A stretch of DNA of 64,000 bases from Neptunomonas japonica JAMM 1380 (GCF_016592555.1 NZ_AP014546.1:2118501-2182500), one strand, 5' to 3'; counted from the stretch's first letter, positions 53,638 to 62,657 are shown. Notes: a model not told the origin generated them from the sequence alone. Numbers and translations: made by a program.

Positions 53638-55692
53638 ATGCACATCAATTCAGTATCAGCGACGATTCTTGCAGGAACAGACGATGGGCTAAAACCCTTT
53701 GGCTTTGAGTATGACTTTAAGCCAGGTTTAAACATCCTGACTGGTGATAATTCCAGTGGTAAATCTACCATTCTTAGCTGTATGTATTATTGCCTAGGAA
53801 TGGAGCAGTTAATGGGGAGTAAGGGGATTAATGCCCTAAGTCCAGCCTTACATCAAGTACTTAATTTTGACGACTATCCGTGTAATGTCTACGAATCCAG
53901 CTGCTCTCTTAGCTTCACTGCAAATAATGGCAGTAAATATACACTAACACGCCAAATTACTTCTTCTGATGTAACCACAATTAATGAAATACTGATATTC
54001 GATGGCACCACAACTACACCTAAGTTTGTCCACTCTGCAAGAGATCATGGTGATCAAGGGTTTTATCAATGGCTTGCAGAGGTTAATGGTTTGGAAATTT
54101 TTAATGTCGAATCTTTTAACGGTGAATCGACCAAACCTTTATATATGCAGAATGTATTTTCACTAGCTTTTATTGAGCAGACAAAAGGTTGGTCAGACAT
54201 TTTCTCAATGATGCCTAGTTTTGGTATTAAAGATCCTAAACAAAAGGTTGTAGAGTATTCATTGGGACTTAAATCTCTCGAATTAAACATGAAACTTGAT
54301 CAAATTAAAGCCAATAAAAACCAGATAAAAGGTGAATGGAAGCGAATTGATAATGACTTAAACTATCGTGCTCAAGCAACTCAACTCTACTTGTCTATTT
54401 TCGATAAGAATAAGCCAATTACAGATAAAAGGATCGAAGGCATATATGCTGCTGAGCTTAACAAAGAAGAAAAAGAAGTCAAAACTAACCAGCTAGCTGA
54501 AATTATTCAAAAAGAGATTGATGCCTCCAACAAACGTATTGCACTAACAGATACTCCTAAAGAAGCCTCTAAAGATTTAATTAACACTAGGGAAAAAATA
54601 AAAGAGTCTCTATCCACATTTATATCTGAAAGGAATGATGCATCGGAGCTATACGAAGAGGAAAAGGTAAAATTAGCTAGTTTCAAAAGCTCATTGTCTT
54701 CTACGATAAACGATGTTCAGGGCTTTCAGGATGTAAAGAAGTTATCTATTAGTCGGAATTGGGTAAGCTTATCAACTGCCAAGTGTCCTGTTTGTGAAAA
54801 CAGCGTTGAGAATAAAAAGGATGCTGAACTCTCTGAAGAAACCATTGAAAAAAGTATTGCTTTTCTTAAGTCACAAAAATCAACTTATGAAAAATATATT
54901 GGAGCGTCGGAGTCTGTTCTTGAGCGATATGTATCGGCTCTTGCTTATTATGACAAAAATATCGCATTAAAACGGATACAGCTCGATAGTATTCATAAAG
55001 ATTTAAATTCCCCTAGTTCACAATCAATTCGAGGTGAACTTGAGATACAGACAGAATTAAAATACCGACTTAATGATATCAACCAGTTTAATTCTTACCT
55101 CGAATCAACGAAGAGCAGGATGAAAAAATTAAGTTCTCAGTATTTCATTCTAGACAAAGAAGAAAAAAGACTTAAAGGCTTAGTTTCTAGTGATGAAGAA
55201 ACAATTCTTAAGTTCAAAAGATATTTTATTTCGCTTTTAGATTCCTTCGGCTATAAAAGTAATGGTGTTAAAAATATAACTATTAAGGACAATCCTCCAC
55301 ACAGGCTCATGCCAATTGTCTTTATGGAGGGGCAAGAACCACAATATATCCGATATGTTTCTTCTGCCAGTGATTTTGTAAGGTCAATTTGGTCTTACTA
55401 TCTTTGTCTGTTAGAGATGGGAGACTCACATCCGGGCTTCCTATTAATGGATGAACCTGGGCAGCATCAGATGCGAGTAGATAGTATGAAAGAGTTATTG
55501 TCACATAGCTCTAAACTTGGGAAGCAAGTAATTCTTGCGATATCACAAGATAGAGATTATGACAAAAAAGACGTTAATATATCTACATTAATCGAGGGTA
55601 TTGATTCTAATAAGATTCACATGCATCACATCGATGACAAAACTTATTGTATATCCCCTACTGAGATTGCCACTAACGATGAAAGGCTGTAG
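53638..55692 (+). CDS. Rad50/SbcC-like ABC ATPase with CPVC zinc-hook-like motif
   Basis: The 684-residue protein has Walker A GDNSSGKST at residues 36-44, long coiled coils at about 215-345 and 400-540, and CPVC at residues 383-386 in the middle of the coiled coil, like the Rad50 zinc hook. The signature region is VSSASDFVRSIWSYYLCLLE and Walker B is GFLLMDEPGQHQM near residue 604, close to the DUF3732 type of ABC ATPase. Such proteins sense or tether DNA and drive the partner proteins. Last gene of the operon; it has the same AT-rich codon use as its neighbours. Confidence 0.82.
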   Translation: MHINSVSATILAGTDDGLKPFGFEYDFKPGLNILTGDNSSGKSTILSCMYYCLGMEQLMGSKGINALSPALHQVLNFDDYPCNVYESSCSLSFTANNGSKYTLTRQITSSDVTTINEILIFDGTTTTPKFVHSARDHGDQGFYQWLAEVNGLEIFNVESFNGESTKPLYMQNVFSLAFIEQTKGWSDIFSMMPSFGIKDPKQKVVEYSLGLKSLELNMKLDQIKANKNQIKGEWKRIDNDLNYRAQATQLYLSIFDKNKPITDKRIEGIYAAELNKEEKEVKTNQLAEIIQKEIDASNKRIALTDTPKEASKDLINTREKIKESLSTFISERNDASELYEEEKVKLASFKSSLSSTINDVQGFQDVKKLSISRNWVSLSTAKCPVCENSVENKKDAELSEETIEKSIAFLKSQKSTYEKYIGASESVLERYVSALAYYDKNIALKRIQLDSIHKDLNSPSSQSIRGELEIQTELKYRLNDINQFNSYLESTKSRMKKLSSQYFILDKEEKRLKGLVSSDEETILKFKRYFISLLDSFGYKSNGVKNITIKDNPPHRLMPIVFMEGQEPQYIRYVSSASDFVRSIWSYYLCLLEMGDSHPGFLLMDEPGQHQMRVDSMKELLSHSSKLGKQVILAISQDRDYDKKDVNISTLIEGIDSNKIHMHHIDDKTYCISPTEIATNDERL

Positions 55693-55707
55693 GTCTTTCG
55701 TAATGCA

Positions 55708-55731
55708 GGAAAGTAGGAAAGTAGGAAAGTA
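55708..55731. repeat. Short tandem repeat GGAAAGTA x3
   Basis: Three perfect copies of the 8-mer GGAAAGTA follow the ABC ATPase stop codon by 15 bp. May be a slippage product. Confidence 0.85.
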
Positions 55732-55769
55732 GGTCAAGGGTCTGTTTATTGACCAGGGCGTAGCCCAGC

Positions 55770-56030
55770 GGACTGACGGATCAAAAATATGCTGGCACAC
55801 AGGACTGGAGAGTTGTGGGCTCTAATCTTAGCCCCCACAACACCCTGTACCCTTTGCACACCGGCGTTTCACTGTTTTACCCAAGCATCGCGTAGTGCAT
55901 AACCCCTGAGACTTTAAATAAGCATTGGATAATGCTTGATTAATCCTCAGAGTTTTAGCGCTGCGCCATGGGGCTTTGCTGGTGATTCCACACGCGACTG
56001 CCGCCTGTACGTAAACACCCAATCGAATCA
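55770..56030 (-). mobile_element. Group II intron 3'-end relic
   Basis: On the minus strand a frame reads IRLGVYVQAAVACGITSKAP, then WRSAKTLRINQALSNAYLKS and QGL. This fits the C-terminal domain of group II intron maturases (family pattern: ...KG.WR.SKT...N.AL.N.YL...GL). Downstream in the intron direction, CGCCGGTGTGC, GGTGTTGTGGGGGC and a hairpin GTTGTGGG...CCCACAAC are like the domain V/VI end. The reverse transcriptase body is absent. It lies between the ABC-type operon and the hpaE terminator. Confidence 0.55.
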
Positions 56031-56032
56031 AG

Positions 56033-56080
56033 CTTCCAAAAACAAAAACCACAGCAGGTTTATAGATACCCGCTGTGGTT
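56033..56080 (-). terminator. Rho-independent terminator of the hpaHIG1G2E operon
   Basis: On the minus strand AACCACAGC pairs with GCTGTGGTT (plus positions 56072-56080 and 56047-56055), followed by TTTTTGTTTTTGG. It lies about 45 bp after the hpaE stop. Confidence 0.85.
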
Positions 56081-56124
56081 ATAAAGCTATCATACGATAG
56101 CGATTCAGAACTCAGTAACCAGCC

Positions 56125-57648
56125 TTAGCGACCAAGCACAGGAACGCTGTGCAGATCATGTGCGATGCACACATTTTTGGTTTCCATGTAAAAGTCAAAG
56201 CTCCAATCGCCACCATCACGACCAATACCCGACATTTTCACACCACCAAACGGTGATGGCAGGTTACGGTTGTTTTCGGAATTAACCCACAACATACCCG
56301 CTTCGACTTTATCAGCCATACGCATTGCGCAGCCTGTATTGCTTGTCCAAATGTAACCCGCAAGGCCATAGATAGTGTCATTTGCTAAGGCAATGGCTTG
56401 CTCTTCCGTATCAAACTCAATCGCCGTTAGCACAGGGCCAAAAATCTCTTCTTGCGCAATACGCATGCTATTTTTGGCTTCTACAAACAAGGTTGGCGTC
56501 ACATAGTTACCTGGGCCCATCTCATCGCGTAAAGACTTACCACCGACAGCAACCGTTGCTCCATCTTGTTTTGCGATATCAAAGTAGCTTGTTACTTTGT
56601 CGTAATGGCCGGTATGTACTAGAGGGCCGACTTCCGTTGCTGGGTCTAGTGAGTGGCCTACTTTTAGGTTGGCAACGCGTGCTTTAAGCGCCGTTAAGAA
56701 CTTGTCTTTAATGCCACTTTGCACCAACAAACGGCTTGAGCTGGTGCAGCGCTGGCCGTTTAGGCTGTAAATCATGAAGACAACAGCATCTAGCGCACGG
56801 TCAAAATCTGCATCATCAAATACGATAACGGGGTTTTTACCCCCCAGCTCAAGATGTAAGCGCTTGAGCGTATTAGCCGTTTGTGCTTGGATTTTCTTAC
56901 CTGTGGCAGAATCACCTACCAACGCCACTGCTTTAATGGCTGGGTGTTCTGTTAGTGCTTTACCTACCACGGTGCCAAAACCATTAACCATGTTCCACAC
57001 ACCTTTTGGCAAGCCTGCCGCTTCTGCACACTCAGCCAAAATAGAGGCTGTTAACGGGCTAAGCTCTGCTGGCTTATGTACCACGGTGCAGCCTGCGGCA
57101 AGCGCTGGTGCAATCTTCCATGTCGATAACATGAAGGGTGTGTTCCACGGTGTAATAACCGCCACAGGGCCAATGGGGTTACGCACGGTGTAGTTAGTGT
57201 GTTGGTCTTGATGAAGCGATAAACCATTACGCGCTTCTGGTGCTTTATCAGCAAAAAAGCGAAAGTTAGCAGCACCGCGTATAGCCGCTTGGCGCATAAA
57301 GCGTATGGGCTGGCCGCAATCCATAGACTCAACCATGGCAATCTCTTCTGCACGTTTTTCCAGCTCATCACCTAATTTGTGCAAGATTTTCTTACGCGCA
57401 GCACCCGGCATAGCAGCCCACTCTGCTGCTGCCGCTTCTGCCGCTTCACATGCCGCGTTTACATCGGCTGCACTGCCTTGCACCACTTTACCTAAAAAAC
57501 TCTGGTCTGTTGGTGTAGTGTTATCAAACGTGTTGCTCTCACTCCCTAACGTCCATTCACCGTTGATGTAATGGCCCAGCGTATTCTCTTTAAAACGAGT
57601 TAAGTAGCCTTCAGCTTTAGCGATGTTTTGTTGCAGTTGTTCGCTCAT
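56125..57648 (-). CDS. hpaE: 5-carboxymethyl-2-hydroxymuconate semialdehyde dehydrogenase
   Basis: The 507-residue aldehyde dehydrogenase oxidises the ring-opened semialdehyde made by HpaD. Motifs: TPWNTPFMLSTWKIAPALAA, LVGDSATGKKIQAQ, ELGGKNPVIVFDDADFD (catalytic Glu) and NGQRCTSSSRLLV (catalytic Cys), and ESMDCGQPIRFMR, typical of HpaE. GAGAGAAG lies upstream. It is the last gene of the operon hpaH-hpaI-hpaG1-hpaG2-hpaE, 20 bp after hpaG2. Confidence 0.93.
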   Translation of the reverse strand: MSEQLQQNIAKAEGYLTRFKENTLGHYINGEWTLGSESNTFDNTTPTDQSFLGKVVQGSAADVNAACEAAEAAAAEWAAMPGAARKKILHKLGDELEKRAEEIAMVESMDCGQPIRFMRQAAIRGAANFRFFADKAPEARNGLSLHQDQHTNYTVRNPIGPVAVITPWNTPFMLSTWKIAPALAAGCTVVHKPAELSPLTASILAECAEAAGLPKGVWNMVNGFGTVVGKALTEHPAIKAVALVGDSATGKKIQAQTANTLKRLHLELGGKNPVIVFDDADFDRALDAVVFMIYSLNGQRCTSSSRLLVQSGIKDKFLTALKARVANLKVGHSLDPATEVGPLVHTGHYDKVTSYFDIAKQDGATVAVGGKSLRDEMGPGNYVTPTLFVEAKNSMRIAQEEIFGPVLTAIEFDTEEQAIALANDTIYGLAGYIWTSNTGCAMRMADKVEAGMLWVNSENNRNLPSPFGGVKMSGIGRDGGDWSFDFYMETKNVCIAHDLHSVPVLGR

Positions 57649-57668
57649 CTCTTCTCTCCTAACTCGTT

Positions 57669-58472
57669 TTAGTAGTTGTCGCCGTAAAACTCTTGCTCTG
57701 AAACAATGTATGTTTCTAGTGCACCAATTTTTTCAATTTCACAAACCACTTTGTCGCCGGGTTGCATATCTTTTAGGCCTTCTGGAGTACCCGTTGCTAT
57801 CATGTCGCCCGGTTTTAGGGTCATGATCTTGCTGAGGTATTCAACGAGGAATGGCACATCAAAAATAATATCCGCCGTGGTGCCATCCTGAGTAAGCTCG
57901 CCATTCACATGGGTCGTTACTCTCAGGTTAGAGATATCACCTACATCCTCTTTATCAATGACCCATGGGCCAATTGGTAACAAGGAGTCACGGCTTTTTA
58001 CACGTAGGTTAGGACGGTAGTAATTCTCTAGGTAATCTCGGATCGCAAAGTCGTTACATACGGTATAACCGGCGATGTAATCCATCGCCTCTTCACGCGA
58101 GATGTTTTTACCTTCTTTGCCGATTACAGCGACCAGTTCGCACTCATAGTGCTGGAATTTAATATTATCGGGACGATAAACATTCTGTTTATGCCCTGTC
58201 AGTGTATTAACGCCTTTAAGGAACACTAGCGGCTCTTTTGGTGGCTCAAATGCTAGCTCGCGAGCGTGATCAGCATAGTTAAGCCCTAGCGCAAAAATAG
58301 TGCCCGGCTCTTTAATGGGGCTTAACCAGATTACATCTGATTCGTTAATCAACTGGCCATCCGTTTTTAATGTGAGCTGACCTGTTGTTGCAAAAGAATC
58401 TTCTACTGTTACATCTAGTTCTTGGCCGTTAAGTGGCCCGGCACCGGTAAATAATACGCGTGCGTGTTTCAT
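57669..58472 (-). CDS. hpaG2: HpaG2-type decarboxylase/isomerase subunit (FAH family)
   Basis: The 267-residue fumarylacetoacetate-hydrolase-fold protein corresponds to the C-terminal half of the fused E. coli HpaG. Landmarks: GTIFALGLNYADHARELAFE, HYECELVAVIGKEGKNI (metal-binding Glu), YTVCNDFAIRD, SLLPIGPWVI and KPGDMIATGTPEGL. It decarboxylates 5-oxo-pent-3-ene-1,2,5-tricarboxylate. Here it is separate from hpaG1, 12 bp downstream of it, an unfused arrangement also found in other proteobacteria. Confidence 0.87.
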   Translation of the reverse strand: MKHARVLFTGAGPLNGQELDVTVEDSFATTGQLTLKTDGQLINESDVIWLSPIKEPGTIFALGLNYADHARELAFEPPKEPLVFLKGVNTLTGHKQNVYRPDNIKFQHYECELVAVIGKEGKNISREEAMDYIAGYTVCNDFAIRDYLENYYRPNLRVKSRDSLLPIGPWVIDKEDVGDISNLRVTTHVNGELTQDGTTADIIFDVPFLVEYLSKIMTLKPGDMIATGTPEGLKDMQPGDKVVCEIEKIGALETYIVSEQEFYGDNY

Positions 58473-58484
58473 TGTTCTTTCCCC

Positions 58485-59150
58485 TTAAGCTCGGCCAGCG
58501 ACGTTGTTCAATTCGATGACACCTGCAATAGCAGAGCTGACTTTGTCGCCTTGTTTGATTGGCGCACGCTGGCCCGGAAAACCTACAGCGATCACATCGC
58601 CGGGCTGCAACGTCATGATGTAAGAGATCGTAGAGATAAGCTCTGCCACACTGCGCACCATATTAGACACAGGCATTTCGCTTACTGTCTGGCCATTAAC
58701 TTGGGTGACAACAGTCAGGGTTTGTGGGTCTGCCACATCGGAAGCAGGTACAACAACAGAGCCGATCGGTGCACTGCCATCAAGACACTTACCCTTTATA
58801 TCGGGGCGGTAGTACGTCAGCTCAGGCAGAGAGAAATCATGAACAAGAGAGTAACCGCCTACATAGCTAAGCGCTTCTTCTTGGCTTACTCGGCAACATT
58901 CTTTACCAAAAACAACCGCCAGCGATGCACCTACCACCATGCTTTCAGCGGCCTGCCCTTCGCTCATGGCCCACTCAACAGTCGCGCCTTCAGTGCTCCA
59001 GGTGTTGTGCGGTTTAAAGTAAAGCACTGGCTGAGTGGGCGCACTTTTATAAGGCGCTTCATTAAATTCAGCTTGCATCGCTTCGAACTGGCTTGCATCG
59101 TTCAGCGCAACACACACCAACTTACCTTTAACGATTGGATTGTTTGTCAT
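58485..59150 (-). CDS. hpaG1: HpaG1-type isomerase/decarboxylase subunit (FAH family)
   Basis: The 221-residue protein of the same FAH fold corresponds to the N-terminal half of E. coli HpaG: VLYFKPHNTWSTEGATVEW, VVGASLAVVFGKECCRVS, YSLVHDFSLPELTYYRPDIK, GSVVVPASD and LQPGDVIAVGFPGQ. With HpaG2 it gives the isomerase and decarboxylase steps that yield 2-hydroxyhepta-2,4-diene-1,7-dioate. It lies between hpaI and hpaG2. Confidence 0.85.
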   Translation of the reverse strand: MTNNPIVKGKLVCVALNDASQFEAMQAEFNEAPYKSAPTQPVLYFKPHNTWSTEGATVEWAMSEGQAAESMVVGASLAVVFGKECCRVSQEEALSYVGGYSLVHDFSLPELTYYRPDIKGKCLDGSAPIGSVVVPASDVADPQTLTVVTQVNGQTVSEMPVSNMVRSVAELISTISYIMTLQPGDVIAVGFPGQRAPIKQGDKVSSAIAGVIELNNVAGRA

Positions 59151-59187
59151 GATTTAAAACCTATAAAAATAATCTGTAAAAATATCG

Positions 59188-60003
59188 TTAGTAACCGCTA
59201 GACTGGTTTGAGTCTGCTTTATTAGCGCCCGACTTAACGCTTTCAGCTAACTGCTTAGCAGCATTACCTAGCAATAGAGTGTCTACTCCAATGCCCACAA
59301 ATTTAGCGCCCTTCTCAACATAGTGATGCGCTTTGGCTGGATTGATACACAACAGACCACCCGCCTTGCCCGCATCCTTGATAATCTGTAAACCATTCTC
59401 AATAGCGGCAACCACTTCTGGGTGATCGGGGTTGCCGATGTGCCCCATAGAAGCCGATAGATCAGAAGGCCCGATAAAAACAGCATCAACTCCATCGACC
59501 GCAACAATCTCTTTCAAGTTTTTCATCGCAGTGACGGTTTCTACCTGCACAATAAGGCAAATCTCATCATTAGCTTTTTGAAGGTAACCGGGAACACGGT
59601 TCCAGTTAGCTGCCCGCGCTAAAGAACTGCCTAAACCACGGATCCCTTGTGGCGGATATTTCACGGCTTTGACCAACTCTTTGGCTTGTTCGGCGGTATC
59701 ACACATCGGAATAAGTAACGTCTGCGCACCGATATCCAACAAGCGTTTTAGCAAGGCAGTGCGGCCCTCTTCTGGGCGAACAATGGCAGGCACACCATAA
59801 GGCGCGATCGCTTGAAGATGACGCATGATGGAGTCCAGCTCAAAAGGGGCATGCTCACTGTCGATCAGCAACCAATCAAAGCCAGAACCGGCCACTATCT
59901 CTGCGCATGATGCATCGGGCAGCCCCAACCATAGGCCCCACTGCGTTTCATCGCCCTGTAATGCTTTCTTAAATTTGTTTACGGGAAGTTCCATCACGTT
60001 CAT
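59188..60003 (-). CDS. hpaI: 4-hydroxy-2-oxoheptanedioate aldolase
   Basis: The 271-residue class II aldolase of the HpcH/HpaI family: GLWLGLPDASCAEIVAGSGF, WLLIDSEHAPFELD, VPAIVRPEEGRTALLKRLLD, VQVETVTAMKNLKEI (metal Glu) and VFIGPSDLSASMGHIG (metal Asp). It splits 4-hydroxy-2-oxoheptanedioate to pyruvate and succinate semialdehyde; the latter is the substrate of the GabD at 49002. Second gene of its operon. Confidence 0.93.
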   Translation of the reverse strand: MNVMELPVNKFKKALQGDETQWGLWLGLPDASCAEIVAGSGFDWLLIDSEHAPFELDSIMRHLQAIAPYGVPAIVRPEEGRTALLKRLLDIGAQTLLIPMCDTAEQAKELVKAVKYPPQGIRGLGSSLARAANWNRVPGYLQKANDEICLIVQVETVTAMKNLKEIVAVDGVDAVFIGPSDLSASMGHIGNPDHPEVVAAIENGLQIIKDAGKAGGLLCINPAKAHHYVEKGAKFVGIGVDTLLLGNAAKQLAESVKSGANKADSNQSSGY

Positions 60004-60038
60004 CTCTATCTATGTTGGCCAATCAGTACACTGTTTGC

Positions 60039-60842
60039 TTAAACGAACTTCACTGAGATACCGCCCAATGGGCCGTAATCTGCATGAATCGTATCTCCCG
60101 CTTTTACTGGGATCGGGCGCGTAAATGAGCCTGCCAATACAACCTGACCAGGCTCTAGCGCTACACCGTGCGGTGCAAAACGCTTACATACCCAACAGAT
60201 ACCATTCGCAGGGTGGCCCAATACGCCCGCCGCAATACCTGTCTCTTCAATCTGGCCGTTCAAATACAATAAAGCGCCCGCCCAACGCAGATCAATATCC
60301 ATCGGTTTTACCGGGCGTCCGCCAAGGATAATCCCGGCATTAGCTGCATTGTCAGAGATGGTGTCCAGTACTTTGCGGGTGTAACCCGTATCAGGGTCCG
60401 TACGGTGGCAACGCGCTGCAATTAACTCGATAGCAGGAACCACGTAATCAGTGGCATTGAGTACATCAAAAATCGTGACATTATCGCCTTCTAAGCGGTC
60501 TTTTAAGACAAAGGCGAGTTCTACTTCGATACGTGGATCTAAAAAGTCAGATGCTTTGATCTGCGCGCCATCGTCAAAGAACATATCATCAAGCAGTACG
60601 CCGTAATCAGGCTGGTCGATATTAACGGCCATTTGCATAGCACGTGATGTCAGGCCAATCTTATAGCCTTTAATAGAGGCGCCTTCAGCGATCTTACGAT
60701 CCACCCATGCTTTTTGAATTTTGTAAGAGTCATCCATTGTCATATCTGGATACTCTAGTGTGAGCGCGGGGATCTGCTTGCGTTGCTTCTCTGCGTCATA
60801 AAGACGATCTGCTGCAGTTTGAATCTGTTGGGGAGTTAACAT
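60039..60842 (-). CDS. hpaH: 2-oxo-hept-4-ene-1,7-dioate hydratase
   Basis: The 267-residue hydratase of the MhpD/HpaH family: [73 protein letters not shown] (metal-binding Glu pair), [11 protein letters not shown] and [13 protein letters not shown]. It adds water to 2-oxohept-4-ene-1,7-dioate before the HpaI step. First gene of the operon; the operator at 60951-60968 lies 109 bp upstream. Confidence 0.92.
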   Translation of the reverse strand: MLTPQQIQTAADRLYDAEKQRKQIPALTLEYPDMTMDDSYKIQKAWVDRKIAEGASIKGYKIGLTSRAMQMAVNIDQPDYGVLLDDMFFDDGAQIKASDFLDPRIEVELAFVLKDRLEGDNVTIFDVLNATDYVVPAIELIAARCHRTDPDTGYTRKVLDTISDNAANAGIILGGRPVKPMDIDLRWAGALLYLNGQIEETGIAAGVLGHPANGICWVCKRFAPHGVALEPGQVVLAGSFTRPIPVKAGDTIHADYGPLGGISVKFV

Positions 60843-61209
60843 GGCAGCCCTTCCATCATTGCAAAGCTTGAGTGATTGAAGCTTTGTTCTTTTGTTGGTG
60901 TCTGTACTTGGCCTACGTTCAGCAGCAAATACATAAGATATTAAGCAATATACTTAATATATTAAGTAACATCCAGTTGTATTTTAATTCAAGTGATAGA
61001 TTTTCGACTAGGCGCAGGATTAAACGAATATTTAAGCTAACTTAGGGGGCTTTCGTAAAAGAAATATAAAGCAGGAATATGCCTCAAGAGTTTCAGTTTT
61101 GATCATCACTGACAGAGCGCTGTATAACGCAGATTAAATGGAATCTATAGGTAGAACAGGGCCTAGATTATGAGATAACCTCTGCCCTATCGTACTGAAT
61201 ATTTTATGT
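60843..61209. other. Intergenic region upstream of hpaH
   Basis: Contains the proposed HpaR operator and, presumably, the hpaH promoter. No gene seen; the response-regulator gene on the left ends at 61210. Confidence 0.45.
60951..60968. promoter_or_regulatory. Proposed HpaR operator upstream of hpaH
   Basis: TACTTAATATATTAAGTA is a perfect 18 bp palindrome. Near-identical sites lie upstream of hpaD (41128) and gabD (50535). Confidence 0.65.
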
Positions 61210-62490
61210 TTAGTTAGTTGAAACATAAATGGAAAATGCTTCATTTAAGTTAAATTCCATTTCCCGAATACGCTCAATTGCCGTCTGATCTAAGGCTTGT
61301 TCTACACTTAATAAGAGAATCCCAGATTCACTAATTAAATCCCGGCTGAGCTTCATACCTAATTTCAGGTCAGCACTTTGAATACAGCTATCTGATATAG
61401 ACTCACCTTTTTTTGCTAATAGCTGAATCAGTTTTTGCAATGTTGCTACAATATCTTGATTGTAACGCTCCGGCGCTTTTGTCTGCAGGTAAGCAATCGC
61501 TTCATCGGTACTGTATTGTCGTTCATCATATAGCCCAGTCGTTAATTCTACGTAGTCATTCATTACGCATATAATTTGAGCACTCATATCAATTTGATCT
61601 GCAGATATGCCGTTAGGGTAACCGCTTCCATCTAAATACTCTTTGTATTGCAGAATCACTTTCCCCGATGCATACAGCGGTTTAACCATCATACAAGCCG
61701 CTTGTGCTAATAAAGGATGCCTTTGGAACTCGCGCTGCTGTGCAGGCGCCATTTGTAAATAAGGTACTTTAAGCAACTCATCGGTGAAACTGAGTTTCCC
61801 TATATTTCTTAATTGCCAAGCATAATAAAGTTGCTTTAAATCCGCGCCTTCAATGCCTGAGTACTTAGCAATACCCACCAGCAATTGGTTAAGCTGTAAG
61901 TTAAGACTTGAAACCTTAACGCCCATGCGGCGGGCCGTTAATGTAGAAAACATTCGAACAACTGAACGATAACTCCCTTTAAGTTGATCGTTGGTAAGCT
62001 TTAGCTGTTGAGTACGCTCCTGCACTTTCGCTTCAAGAGATTCGTTAAGCTTTGCAAGCTCAGCATTCTTTTGAGCCGTTTCTGCTTGCAAACGTTTATT
62101 TTCAAACTTCATCGCAGTTAGCTCAAAGCTATCGCTTACCACCTTTTTTACTTGATCATCATCCCATGGCTTGAGCATGAAGCGACTAATTTTACCTTTA
62201 TTAATCGCATCAATTGTCGATTGAGTATCTGAATAACCAGACATCACAACTCTTTCAATTTCTGGGTGGTTTTCAGATACCTTCGCTAGAAAACATCCAC
62301 CTTCCATCTCTGGCATACGCATATCGCTAATAACAATATCAACGGGTTGTTGCTTAAGCATTTCTAATGCTTCAATAGGCGAGGTTGTTGAGCGCACCGT
62401 GCAACGCAACGGTCTTAGTAAGCGTTTCAGTGCATTTAATACCGCTTGTTCATCATCAACGAGAAGCACACTATTGTCTTTATACTCCAT
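61210..62490 (-). CDS. Receiver protein with degenerate HD-GYP domain
   Basis: The 426-residue protein has a receiver domain (LLVDDEQ; phospho-acceptor Asp in DIVISDMRMPEMEG; Lys in FMLKPW), then a coiled coil (about residues 130-165), then an HD-GYP-like region. The c-di-GMP phosphodiesterase motifs are damaged: the family HDIGK is RNIGK here and the HHE..DGxGYP block is YKEYLDGSGYP, so catalysis is unlikely. It may act as a binding-only regulator. The ATG at 62490 has GAGAGG upstream; a GTG two codons earlier is possible. Monocistronic. Confidence 0.82.
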   Translation of the reverse strand: MEYKDNSVLLVDDEQAVLNALKRLLRPLRCTVRSTTSPIEALEMLKQQPVDIVISDMRMPEMEGGCFLAKVSENHPEIERVVMSGYSDTQSTIDAINKGKISRFMLKPWDDDQVKKVVSDSFELTAMKFENKRLQAETAQKNAELAKLNESLEAKVQERTQQLKLTNDQLKGSYRSVVRMFSTLTARRMGVKVSSLNLQLNQLLVGIAKYSGIEGADLKQLYYAWQLRNIGKLSFTDELLKVPYLQMAPAQQREFQRHPLLAQAACMMVKPLYASGKVILQYKEYLDGSGYPNGISADQIDMSAQIICVMNDYVELTTGLYDERQYSTDEAIAYLQTKAPERYNQDIVATLQKLIQLLAKKGESISDSCIQSADLKLGMKLSRDLISESGILLLSVEQALDQTAIERIREMEFNLNEAFSIYVSTN

Positions 62491-62657
62491 TTTCACCTCT
62501 CTTTATTAGCCTATCCGATAAACTCAATATATAAATACAGTCATGAAACGACCGAGTTCAATGCAATCGATTTAGTTTAAAGATCAGTTTAGTTCAGCCG
62601 TAGCGTTTATGCGTAATATAAGAGGCGCAATAGCAAAAGAGAAAAATAGCGGGCACA

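Noticed and set aside
55708..55731. Possible CRISPR-like repeat
   Set aside because: Units are 8 bp and directly adjacent without spacers; no array elsewhere in the window.
55812..55841. Hairpin as intrinsic terminator of the ABC-type operon
   Set aside because: No T tract follows on either strand; better explained as the domain V/VI-like end of the intron relic.
55828..56052. 74-codon minus-strand ORF taken as an intact gene
   Set aside because: Its start lies in the terminator T-run of hpaE and its middle is a maturase fragment, so it is treated as a group II intron relic.
58464..59201. 245-codon plus-strand ORF
   Set aside because: It is antisense to hpaG1, a clear FAH-family gene, and its translation resembles no protein.
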